DNA from: Euptelea pleiosperma
Lineage: Eukaryota; Streptophyta; Magnoliopsida; Ranunculales; Eupteleaceae
Reading direction: 5' to 3'
Assembly (NCBI GenBank): GCA_035048495.1
Contig: CM068551.1
Span: forward strand, 11,843,248 to 11,907,247
Length of the DNA stretch: 64,000 bases
This document shows, one piece after another, positions 22,372-33,526 of the stretch. Made by a program: the position numbers and the translations under genes. The notes under the pieces are model-generated. The model did no database searches and was not told where the DNA came from. It was given only the letters and a program-made list of their open reading frames with translations. Every line of letters starts with the position of its first letter. Position 1 is the first letter of the stretch.

Positions 22372-23653
22372 CTAGGCAGGGGTGGTTTCCATCATCAAAG
22401 ATTCTTCTTCGACAGGCAGATCTTCGTGCTCATCTTCTTCTGGTTCTTCCTCATCCTCGCACAAATCAGTTGGATCTACATCCATGATATAGTTATGGAT
22501 TGCAAAACAACATAAAACCAACAATGCTTGCGTTTCTATTCCAAAAAATAGAGCAGACCTAAGATATGCAAATTGCTTTTTCAGCAGCCCAAAACACCGT
22601 TCAACAACATTTCGCAACGATGAATGACGATAATTATAGAGTTTCTTCTTATTCATAAGATTACGTCTGCGATGCTCGTTTAGATGATACCGCACACTAC
22701 GATATGGAGTTATAAATCTAGGAACATGTGAAAAACCTACATCAGCTAGATAGTACTTACCTAGATATAAAAAGAAAAGGAGTAATGTGAATTAGTGATC
22801 ATTCCTATATAAATCGATACACATATAATCATTCATAATGTAGTATACCGGCAGGTACAGTGAATCTATCTCGCCTTGCTCCAACTGTAGATCTTAACAC
22901 CCTGCTATCGTGTGCGGAACCCTCCCATCCAGTAAGTACATACGTGAACCTCATATCAAAAGTACATGCGGCAAGAACATTTTGTCTAATTTCATGCTTT
23001 CGGTTACGATATCTTAGTTGATCTTCTAAGGACATGATTGCATGGATGTAAGTACCGTCAATGGCCCCAGCAAAATCCTAACATTATTTGACAGTGTAAG
23101 AAAAATACAAATGATTGTTAAATAATGACCCAAATATTGTTACATCGTTATAGTGTATTATCTCAAAGTAGTTGTACCAACTCCTAGAGTAGTTGCTCAT
23201 GTACGATGAACAATTGAGCCCCGGCAGCTTAATAACATCTTTCAACATTTTTATAACTGCCCTCATAACATTGTTGAAATGGCGACTAACTGTTTCCCCA
23301 GAACGTATGAAGTTAAACTTCGCATGTCAACTTCTAACATCATGACCAATCGTGAGGAGAAACATAGCCACCTGCTCTTCGACTCTAACACTCCACCCAT
23401 CACGCAATCCATTGGCCTTTAAACGATTGCATAGTCTATTGAAGGAGTTTCTATTCATACGTAATTGCTCATGACAATCTATATCACTTTCTTTGTATAG
23501 TCGCTTCAAAAAATGTTCTCTTGATTGATTTATATCCATTGAAGGTTGCCTAGTTAGTTTTCTTTTTTGGTAAGTTACCGCTAACCAAGCTGTGTAGGCT
23601 GCAATCATAACAACCGCAGCAGTTTTTTCATCAATGCCTCTCTTCATAATCAT
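22372..23653 (-). pseudogene. PIF/Harbinger DDE transposase, broken
   Basis: Minus strand. The N-terminal exon (23653 to about 23175) has the usual Harbinger lead-in (FLKRLYKESDIDCHEQLRMN, LKANGLRDGW, then FNFIRSGETVSRHFNN). It is broken by a TGA at 23327-23329. Exon 2 (23077-22849) holds the first Asp (GAIDGTYIHA) and second Asp (GWEGSAHDSRVL). Exon 3 (22760-22372) holds the Glu (NVVERCFGLLKKQF) and an acidic tail. Splice sites for exons 2-3 are good (CCG|GTATAC, CTAG|GTAAG, phase 1). The donor after WYNYFE looks damaged (GAGATAATAC). The enzyme would cut and paste the element at TWA sites; this copy is probably inactive. Confidence 0.85.
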
Positions 23654-24900
23654 CTACACCACTATAGACATTTCAAGTTCTATACTAAAATGTTCTTATT
23701 TAGAGTCATGTATCCTCAACAGATTTGTTAGTTTCATCTCTTTTTCTTTTGCTTCCTTTTCTGAAATTTTCACTCCCATTCATGGATTTGGGTTAGACTG
23801 GCTAGATTCAAGATGGAAAGCTAAATCAGATATGGGGCTTTGGTTAAGGTCATTCATAAGTGGATTTTAGTTTAAATTCATTTGGGGTCCATGTGTCTTT
23901 CCATCTCCTCCACCTAAATTGCATTTGACCTCTTGATAAGATCCTATAATTTGGTGAGGTAACGGTCCTAACTTACGGATTTTGGGAACGTTGACGGTAG
24001 TTCTATCTCATCACTAAAATCACTATGAGAAAAAGGAAAATGGAGATGATCGTCAAGTTGTGTATGGGTCAATGTTGTTATCACAAAAAGCTAATATAAG
24101 TCATTAAAGACATTGAAGAAATGTCGAGGAACAAATTTGCTATGAAATTGCTTGGCTCTCTTATGTTAGAATTGGAGATTTGAAAAACTAAAGAGGAATC
24201 ATTGTTCTACAACTCTGATGTATGCATTTGTTGCATCAAATATTTTTTGGAGAATAGCAAGTCCATCTACCAACTGCTGAAATAAATGAGAACAAGAAAT
24301 ACTCTTGAAAATGTAAGTCGGGATAGCTTTATCTTCTATGGACGAACTCTTTATCGTGGGTGATGGGAACCAATGGTTCTAAAATCAACTGAAAAAGTTA
24401 AAGCATAAAACCATGTCAGATTAAAAGCTAAAATTGCTTATCTTGAAAAAAAGTTTAAAAGATGTTATGATGTCCACTTAATTGAGCATCTAGTTTGTCA
24501 TAGAAGTGCCAATACAGACCAGCTTCAAGCTGTTAGCTATGGGTGATCAATCCATATAGAGATGATATCCTAGTTCCATAGGTACAAAAATCAAAGCAGA
24601 TCCTACAAAACCAAAAGTAAAATAAAAAAGGTGAGTGCTAGGTGTAAAACCACACATTGTTCCATCAATGAACATGTTGACATTCTCACCAAAAACTCAT
24701 TGGGTGAAAGACATGACTCTTTCTAAAGCAAGCATGCAATGAACAGGTCGTGCAATGAACAGGTCATGGATCATGGGATGTGTTCTTCTAATGCCCAGTC
24801 CTCCCAATGACTGGGGTCACTCCTAACCATTGGTTGTAAGGCCCTAGATTTCTTGGGACCCCCCACCAGAATTTTCAGCCAATAGTAACCAGTTTGTTGC
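23654..24900. other. Harbinger 5' region, non-coding
   Basis: No gene recognised. Contains short degenerate frames with stops and many AG-rich words; it may include decayed retroelement sequence near 24400-24720, too weak to name. Confidence 0.4.
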
Positions 24901-24904
24901 AAGG

Positions 24905-25062
24905 TGACAGACTTGATTAGAGTGTGATTTATAGGCGTTGGATTGGAATTGTTTTCATGGGGTGATTTTAACCGTAGAACTTTGAGCATTATTGACCATT
25001 ATTCGAGGTACAAAGATCCAAAGGTTTGAAATCACTTATCAAAATGATTTTTGGTTTGTAGG
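24905..25062. mobile_element. Left part of a MITE split by the copia element
   Basis: GGCGTTGGATTGGAATTGTT ... CCAAAGGTTTGAAATCACTT ... GATTTTTGGTTTGTAGG is the body of the MITE family seen at 5318 and 6180. It stops at GTAGG and resumes at 56733 with TCCACCTAGGGATTGGCC. The outer left arm is eroded. Confidence 0.75.
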
Positions 25063-25101
25063 TGTAAGGAATATTTTCATATTCAATTTGGCGAAGATTC
25101 C
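25063..25101 (+). mobile_element. Copia 5' LTR, first 39 bp
   Basis: Matches 55260-55298 except for one base, up to AAGATTCC. The LTR resumes at 45591 (GTTTGACATAAAAATATTCG) after the gypsy insertion. Confidence 0.88.
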
Positions 25102-27896
25102 TGATATTCGCTTAAAAGTGCGCATTTTTCACTATTATCTTCTAAGCGTTTTCACACTCTCCTACATTAAAATACTCTATTTATCTACTTTTCTACGTAA
25201 GAGTATCTTTTGTTGTGTAGAACACACTTTTCTGGACAAAATGGTATATTTGCATGCATTAAACACATTTTTGAAAGTCTAGACATTGAGTCGTTCTGAT
25301 AAAGTCTCATTACGTGCTTCCTCTGTCGCAGGAAACCCCGATAGGACAATTCTCGAGACTTGCGAGCCCACATCAATTAGGAAAGCCCATTATCAAAGCT
25401 TAAAGAGCCCACAAGATATGGGCCAAATATGGGCTGAATTAGAGGACCAAAAAGTCGACCCAAAGAACGAAGAGAGCAGGAGAGCTAATGACCAAGAGAC
25501 GAACCAAAGCGTTTAAAGCCACATGAGTCAGCAAAGAATGATAGTCTACTCTACTGGAGAAGCGTGAGGATGGTCACAGTGAAGACCAGGGTTCCAGACC
25601 CTCTGCCAATACTTTTATCTCCATTTTTTGATATTTCCTCTCTCATCTCTCCTTATTCTCTCTCTCTTCATCTCTCGGTCCTTGAATCTACTGACCTAAC
25701 CCCAGAACTACTACCCATTGGCTCTGTCTTATCTTCCTTAGCTTTCTGACGGTTGGATCTTCAATCGGACCGTTGGATCTTCCACCGGACTATTGGATCT
25801 CTCTAGATCCGTCGATCTACCAATCTGGGTCCCAATCAAGTCACCATCCATCCGATTGCCATCAAATTGTCTGTCACATCATCTTGTGAGATGATGGACA
25901 TCATCAATCCATGTGGGCCAGTAGCCGAGCCCATCATCATCGACCCACTGTCCGACCAGTTAGTGGACCCTGTGAATTTCAAAATAATTTTAATTAAATT
26001 TTAAAAAATGGGGGGTCTACTAAATGGGGAAATTCCCCAAAGAAAAGTAGGGTTTTACTTAAAAAAAATATTTTTTTTTTATTTCAAATTTTTCCTAATT
26101 TCCATTAATGGAAACTAGGGAGCTTTAAAAGGGGAAGGAGAAGGGTTCTTTGGAACCCTAATCCCCCTTCAATCCCTTTCCCCATCTCCTCATATCAATC
26201 CCCCACGTTCTCCTTCTCTTCTTCCCTTCTTTCTCCTCTTTTCCTTCTTCTTCTTCTTTCTTGTTCTTCTTCCTCCTTGCCTCGCCGGAGTTGCAGGCAG
26301 CAACTCCGGCAGCCTTCTCTTTATTCTCCTTCTTCTCCTTCTCTTCTTCTCACCCTTCTTCCTCCTCCTCCTGCTGCTTCGCCTGCCAACACCCCCGAAA
26401 CGCTACTGCACCACGGTACCGCCGCCAAACCGCGCCTCCTTCCTCCGGCGGACTGGTTCACATTAACCAGTCCACCTCCAACGCCTGCAACATCCGACAA
26501 CCTCCCTCTCCGCCTTCGTCTACTTCTTTTCCACCATCACATGAACACTTCACGCACCATCCTCTTCTCCTTTGTCTTCTCTCTCTTTCTCCTTTCTTGT
26601 TGTGATCACCAGAGTTGCAGACTTGCAACTCTGGGAAACTCCATTACGGCCGCCCCTTTCATCACCTTCTCCAACGCCCTTGCTGTCCACCATTAACGCC
26701 ACACCTCCCACATCTCCAAGGAGTCCGCCCCCACCTACTGCCTCCTCTCTTCACCGCCCTCCTCACTTGGAGGTGATCTTTGCTGCTCCAAACAACAAGG
26801 TTGCACCACCGTGCAACCTCACGGAGGAGACGCTCCCAATAGATTCCAGCCACCATATCGCCCTACAATACCGTCTCCAGCCTTCATTCACGTGGTTTGC
26901 TGTCACGTGATCCACCACCATTACAGCCCTGCACAGAGTTGCAGACCAGCAACGCTTCCATAGATGGGGCACCTTTCATCCCCTCCACACTGCAAATAGG
27001 CAGCAAGCCATCTCCATCACCACTGCCATAGCACCTCCATCAGATCTTCCCCACGTTTCTGATTGGTCCCTCTTCCACATCTTCCCAACTCCCAAGCCTT
27101 CAACCCAAAAAAAAAAAGAAAAAAAAAAAAAAGAGAAAAGAAGAAGAGAAGAAGAGGAGGGTCTCCTTCTTGCATCGCCAGCCACCCACCTTCCATTGCC
27201 GATCCTCCATGATCCACGCCATGAATCAGCCACCACCGTTCACCGCCCTCCAACCCACTAGTCTTCCCTTGAAGGTTCTCAAGTGCACCAAGCACATGAA
27301 CCCGATCACGTCCTCTTCTTGTGGCAGCAACGTTATGCTCATCCATCCGCCATATTCGTAACTCGATTCCCTCTCAAACGTGGATGGTTCACCATCGACA
27401 ACACCGGCCAACCACTTCTTCATTGTCGGATCCATCTCTCCGGTAAGATTGTAAGGTGAGTTTTCTCTCTTTCTACGTATCATTCATACATTTCTCTCTC
27501 TAGACTTAGCCTCTCGCTCTCTTACCTACTTTCTCACTTTTTCTCTAGTTCCCTCTCTCTACATAGCTCATGCTTGAACTTTCTCTCTCTAGTTTCTCTC
27601 TCTACATCCCTCTCTTATTAAAATGCTTTCTAGTTTAGTTATTTTGTCAGATTTTTGCTGTAAAAGATAATTTTGATTAAATGAAGTTGATTTGAGAATG
27701 ATGTGGTACATGCAAATTTTTCGTTATCTTTTGTGTTCTTATTCGTGCTAATCCTACTAATCCCGAGTGCGGATCGACATCCAACACGAGCAACTGTGCA
27801 AAAGTGCCCATTTTACATGTTAAATATCTCGGATAAATTAAAAATGTGTTGAAACAGGGGTTTCCGATTCGTCGATGCGGAAAAACCCTACTTTCA
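25102..27896 (+). mobile_element. Gypsy LTR a
   Basis: 2,795 bp. Very similar to LTR c throughout, including a pyrimidine-rich segment with palindromic GGAGTTGCAN(x)TGCAACTCC motifs (about 26284 and 26615) and a purine tract (27105-27160). TTTAAAAGGGGAAGG near 26124 precedes a long CT-rich stretch and may mark the promoter. ORFs here are low-complexity Pro/Ser artefacts. A primer-binding site (TGGCGTTGTTGCC) starts at 27899. Confidence 0.88.
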
Positions 27897-29699
27897 ACTG
27901 GCGTTGTTGCCGCTCGGGTGTACGGGAGTGCGAAAAAGGACGTAAAGATAGAATTGGAAAGTTGCCAAATCGGAAAGCTGCTCAATTTGGACAGCCCGAC
28001 CTTTTCGGGAAACTTTCTATTTTTTATTTTTAGTGATTTTTAGCAGTCTTTTAAATTACTATTTTTAATGCCCCGGATGGCCGGGTGCAAAGTTGTAATA
28101 GTTTAGGAATTTCTTTGATTTTATTTTAGGACTTAACTGCTAGATCTTGTTCTAGGGTTTTTTAGAAACCCTAAATTAAGTGGAAAATACCAAAAAAATA
28201 AAATAAATCAAAATTCAAAAAAATTAGGGTTTTATATTCTGCAGATTTTTAGAAATCACCAATCAAGGATTTACGATTTTTGGAAAGATTCCAAAATCTT
28301 GAAACTCTGCTTAATTAGGGTTTTCCCTCTTAGAAGTTTCCTCTTTAGAAGAATTTCTATCTTTAGAGATCTTCCGAATTTGAAAAGTCTGCAAAAGGAA
28401 ACACCCCAAATCTTGCAGAATTTTAATTTTGGGAAATTTTCAAAATTGTAAGGGATCTCGCAATCAAATCTTTCTTGGAAGATCTCCACAGTTTGGGAAA
28501 CTTTCCAATCTTGGTATTTTCCAATTTGAGAATTCCTAAATTTTACCCCATCTCGAATTTGGAAAATAATTCAAAAACTTGCCTAAATCCAGTGCTTGTT
28601 TTGTGAATCCTAAAAAGGCAAGGATCTTCTAAATAGAATCCCAAATTCCTAGGCCGTGGGATCTAACTTTTCTACAGGAACACGATCCAGTGTGGGTAGG
28701 GAGCGAAAGCTCAAAGAGGTGGAGTCGGGCCCAAGCCCATTAGGATACCCCTCCCTAACCCACAGAGGCGACCCTGTGGCGTGGCCCACGGGAGGTAAGT
28801 CCCTATCCTCGCCTTGAGTGCGATACGGTGTTATTGGGTGAATCATTGCCGCTTGTCTATTTGCTTTCGCATACATATTATTCGACTTGCGTGGCGTGGC
28901 CGTTAATCAATCAACTTTAAGAGAGCAGACCCAGCTCCAAAATTGAAACTGGTAGGATTTCATCACCCACCTCATCATTCCAACTGATTTGATGCCAAGG
29001 CTCCATTTAATTAAAAAGAATCAAGAAGTAGAGCCAATTAGCCCGGTGTTCGAGGAAAAATCCACACAAAGCGAACCCGCTTAACATCCAATCGAAATAA
29101 GACCACGAGCGCGGGTCCCCGTTGTCTAACACACCCATAAGTCCCTGCTACTCAAGTACACTGAGCTCGACATGGCATCTTGGACTATTCGGCGGTTAGT
29201 TGCGTGTGGACTAGGAACACGCACCAACCCTAGCTTAACCCAAGGGAACACTCTTCTTATACACTTGACCAATCCGGTTAGTCTGGGACGTACTTAAGAC
29301 AGCCATTGTGCCGCACGTCTGTCTAGGCTTCGGATTGCCTTGTTGTTGACTAGAGTTAGTACTAAAGGATTCGCTCTGAAGAGTGTAGCCTGGTGAGAAC
29401 CTCTAAGTGCATATAGTTAGTCTGGCGGCTAAAAGATAAACCAGTGGTCCGCCCACTGTCGTAATCTATTCTAACCCCAAAACTAACAAGATAATGCCTA
29501 AAATATATCCTGATTGTTTAGAATAGGATTATCTGTGCTTGTTGTGCATCATTTAGAATCACTACTCCAGTGTCTCCTTTTGGCAACTTTTTGCCAAATC
29601 TTGGGCTTGCTTTTTCAAGTAGAAGCCCGGTTGGACCTGTCCTAACCTTTTACTAACTCGATCTGAAAGTTAGTCCACCGCACCCCTCTATCGCCTCTA
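27897..29699 (+). other. Gypsy internal I, untranslated leader
   Basis: Primer site, then 1.8 kb without a credible ORF. The first 670 bp match the leader of internal II (36056-36730). From about 28575 on, the sequence is unique to internal I, since internal II has lost this part and most of gag. Confidence 0.7.
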
Positions 29700-31373
29700 A
29701 TGGCAGATGAACGGCCTTTGTATGAGACCTACTACAGTTTCTGTGAGAATCGAGGTGATCACTCTCAACAATGGTATGACAATTCTGCGTATCATCATGA
29801 TACTCCAGTCTCGCACACTTCTACAGGGTATAATAATCACCGAGATCCAGAGTACAATTCTGTACTCCCAGAGCTTAAAAATTCAGTCTCTGCCCTTCAT
29901 GCCGCAGTCCAGCAACCTGTGTACCATTCCCAGTCTGTAGGATATTATCCTCCTATCCAGCAAGATGTATGTACCTTTCCATCTCCAATGCAGACCTCCT
30001 ATGACAACACTTATTATCCGGATAATAGGAGTCACCATAACTTTGGTTGGGAACAGTTTGCCCTCCCGCAGCAACTGCCGCAGGATAATTATCTTTCCAG
30101 GTTCCATCAACCCAATGGAGAGTATGACTGGCAACACTCGCAATCCCAGTACCCATCATATCCACAGAATGACTATTCTGATCAACAGTGGGCCCCTCAG
30201 GATTTCCAGAGTCAGCAGCTAGTCCCAGACTCCACTCTGCCTTACAACTTTCATACCCAGTCGGACTACAATCAAGAGTTGGCACCTCAGCTCCCCTTGG
30301 CTGAACCGCCTCCGTTGGCTACTAAACCCTATCTAGAGGACCTTCTCTCTCAGTACATTGCCCAACAACAACAGTATTTCCAAGGTTTAGAGCACCAACA
30401 AAAGCAATCTATGGAAAGCTTGGAGCAACGTCTAGTTCAATTAGAAAATGAGAGAGAGGAAGTCAACTTCACTAGCCCACCAATAGCCTATCCTGAGGAG
30501 AATGATATGGCCACTGTCTATAATGAGGAGTCACACAATTGGACCAAGTACTAGAATTGCCAAGATGAAATAGAAGTTGTTACCACCCCTAGATCAAGCG
30601 CGATTATTGAGGAACCAATGTATCCTTATACGGTGCCTTTAACAGCACCAAATCTTGAACCTACCTCAGAGCAACCTATTTCTCACTCTACCTCTAATGA
30701 CCCTGATGTCGATGACACTGAGCTGTGTCTCGATTGCACGATCCCCACTGTCCTAGATCTACCGTTCCTCCCCACCTCCGTTGGATTGTGCAACGATAGT
30801 GATAAACTCGAGTCTCAATCTTTGGTGCCCTTAACAGCACCAACTTCTAAACCGAGCCTAAAGAAATCCAGTTCCATCTCTATCTCTGATAATTCTTCAT
30901 CTGCCCTGGATGCAGACATTCCCACCGATGAGTCGTGTCTAGAACATGGGGCTCACACTATCCTGAACCTATTGGTCCCCACCGAGGAGGAACATATTGA
31001 GTGCAGGGATTGGAACATCCCTATCACATTAGGAAACATCGATGAAGAGGTCAACAGTTTTCACCCGTCACCTTACGTCGATGTTGTCGATGAACCGTAT
31101 GTCATGGCGAGTCTAATTCAGGACTCTCACAAGGATAAATTATCCAAGTGTCAAGAACACTTTGAGTTTGACTTCATCTCGGAGTCCGACAATTCTGGTA
31201 TTACTGATCTGCAGGAGTCTGCTCCATTCAGATACGTTCCCGCTAAACTCAATGAGTTTTCGGCTCTGCTAACCATGGTCAGAGAATCCCCTAGTCCTGT
31301 CCTCTCAATTTTTACTAAGAAGCTTCAATCCCTCCCTACTCAGCTACACACTTTTGTAGGGCTACTCAGATAG
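29700..31373 (+). pseudogene. Gypsy internal I: gag-tail to protease-linker frame with one stop
   Basis: One frame of 557 codons broken only by a TAG at 30552-30554. Residues 1-284 are rich in Gln, Tyr, Pro and Ser and end in a coiled-coil segment (EQRLVQLENEREE) like the gag tail of internal II. After the stop come two related blocks starting VPLTAP, then a stretch like the end of the retropepsin and the linker before reverse transcriptase (HIECRDWNIPITLGN against HIGCRDGNMSIAFGN in internal II). It stops just where reverse transcriptase would begin. There is no capsid-type gag domain, protease active site, reverse transcriptase or integrase. The element could move only with proteins from a relative. 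Confidence 0.75.
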
Positions 31374-33215
31374 ATAACTGTCCTTCTCTTAGTCTACACT
31401 GAGAAAGACCTATTCTACACAGGTATACCTAGACAAGGGATAGGATAGTTGTCTCCGTTCCACCTTAGGTGTCAGGAAGACTGCAGATTCACTCAGTTTC
31501 CATGAGTTTTAACCTGATTGGGGGTACTTGATATACCCCCGTCATGTCTGGCTGAAGACGTAAAACTTAGCGCTTTCGAAAAGGCAATTCCGGTATTCCT
31601 AGAGTACATGAGTCTCATGCATTTGTTATTATTGTTATATCTTTGGCAATGCAGGTACATTCATTCTTCCGATCATTAGGTATCACACACTGTCGAGTTT
31701 CTGCCGACTTGGTAACATCCTTCCTGAATCTTTGCATCATCATCACTGATTTGTTATCATTTTATGTCCCGGTCATGAGCACCGAGGATGGTGCTATATT
31801 TTGGTTAGGGTTGGGTATTTACCAAAACTCATATCTTCATTTTGATAAAAAATTAAAAAATTAAAAAAAATAAAAAATAAATAAAAAATTAAAAAAGTTC
31901 TTGTTTTTTGGGTGATTTCCGATGTTCACCAAAAGTTTTCTAGAATTTCAAAAATGTGTCAAATACCTTGACTTTGATTAGCTGAAAACCTCCGTTAAGT
32001 CAGTATTGAGGATGTCAATTTTTGTTTAAGGTTAGCTTTGAGTCAAGTCAAGCGTGGCTACAGCAGTTTTGAAAACTTAGAAAAACTCAGATTCGGCACA
32101 ATTGTACACTATCAACATCAGAGTCATCCTAAGTTTGGAAATTCTAGAGATCCTGTGAGAAGAATTGTGGAGACCTAACCCTGTGAGCTTTCGAGCCTTT
32201 AATCATTTCAGAGGGTTATACAACAAATCTGAGTCACCAGATGACTTAATATTCTTCATGCCCGCAATATTCATTGAGAGATCTCATTATCTTTTGCTTC
32301 GATCATAAAACTCGGAACGACATCAATATTGGATTACTACGACAGAACCTTCTCTATATCCAGTCAAGACAGTATACATGATAGTGTGAACCCTAGAAAA
32401 TGATTTAGGCCATTTTTTCTGAACCATTTAGCCTTTTTACTCACCTGAATTATACTTCACTAGAAACCCTTTGAACCTTTCTATAAAAGCCTTTTCTTGT
32501 TAAGCCCATTAACCAAAAACCCAGTTCAGCTACGAAGTGTTACTAGCTACCCTACTTTTGAGAAGGATAAAGAATAACTGATGTGGGTGTACAGTGAAAA
32601 GAAAAGTAAAGAAGAAAAATCAAAAAGAAAATAAAGTGGTTCAAGCTGAAAACAAAATATGGAAATAAAGTATGAAAAAGAGCTGAAAAAAAATTGAGCA
32701 GTCTTAGAAATATCAAGAAAAAGAGAAAAATCTTCCCGAGTGAAGTGGTATTCCAATCATGAGATCTTCTTCTGTTAAAGATGTCCTTCCTTTAAATAAT
32801 ACATATGTGAGATCTTTGCTTTCATATATCAACACATCTCCTCGCATATAAATTGAGAGAAAAGAAGAAAACCCTTCTTGTGTGATTCTATTCTGAGTGC
32901 TAAACATGTGAGATTTGAGGTCGAGGCATAAAAACTTAAAGGTGATCTGGAAATCTTTACTGTCGGATGATGAGAATGTTGAGCACACACACACGCAGAG
33001 TCTGACTATTCTAGGTCATGATTATCAGTCTGTAGTCTTGCCAAAACTTTCCAACTCTTCACTAGCATGTAACTATTTTTGCATCCATTCAATGATTTGA
33101 CGAACGATGTTTCTCGGAGCTAATATGAAAAAGTGTGCAGCATGTGCAGAGCCCTTTTAAGCTCATTTATTTCGCACTAATTGTCAAGGATTGACAATAT
33201 GCTGGTTGGGGGTTG
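31374..33215 (+). other. Gypsy internal I, 3' untranslated region
   Basis: From about 31500 it matches 40875-42776 of internal II (CCCCCGTCATGTCTGGCTGA on). It holds short AT-rich runs and ends with the G-rich tract GGTTGGGGGT, the likely polypurine tract, before the LTR. No ORF of note. Confidence 0.75.
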
Positions 33216-33526
33216 TGATATTCGCTTAAAAGTGCGTATTTTCCACTATTATCTTCTAAGCGTTTTCACACTCTCCTACGTTAAAATGCTCTATTTATCT
33301 ACTTTTCTACGTAAGAGTATCTTTTGTTGTGTAGAACACACTTTTCTGGACGAAATGGTATATTTGCATGCATTAAACACATTTTTGGAAGTCTAGACAT
33401 TGAGTCGTTCTGATAAAGTCTCATTACGTGCTTCTTCTGTCGCAGGAAACCCCGATGGGACAATTCTCGAGACTTGCGAGCCCACATCGATTAGGAAAGC
33501 CCATTATCAAAGCTTAAAGAGCCCAC
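33216..33526 (+). mobile_element. Truncated gypsy LTR head (311 bp)
   Basis: Starts TGATATTCGC right after the polypurine tract, follows the LTR for 311 bp to GAGCCCAC, and is then cut by a fresh LTR start (TGATATTTGC at 33527). Confidence 0.85.

Noticed and set aside
24160..24720. Faint polymerase-like reading frames in the Harbinger 5' region
   Set aside because: Only short, stop-ridden similarity by eye; too weak to name a gene.
26261..26910. Overlapping Pro/Ser-rich ORFs in gypsy LTRs (also 34465-35001, 43936-44570, 58341-59220)
   Set aside because: They arise from CT-rich LTR sequence without stops, are frame-shifted between LTR copies, and show no conserved protein.
29883..30285. Antisense ORFs opposite the gag-tail frame
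   Set aside because: Shadow frames of the Gln/Tyr-rich sense frame.
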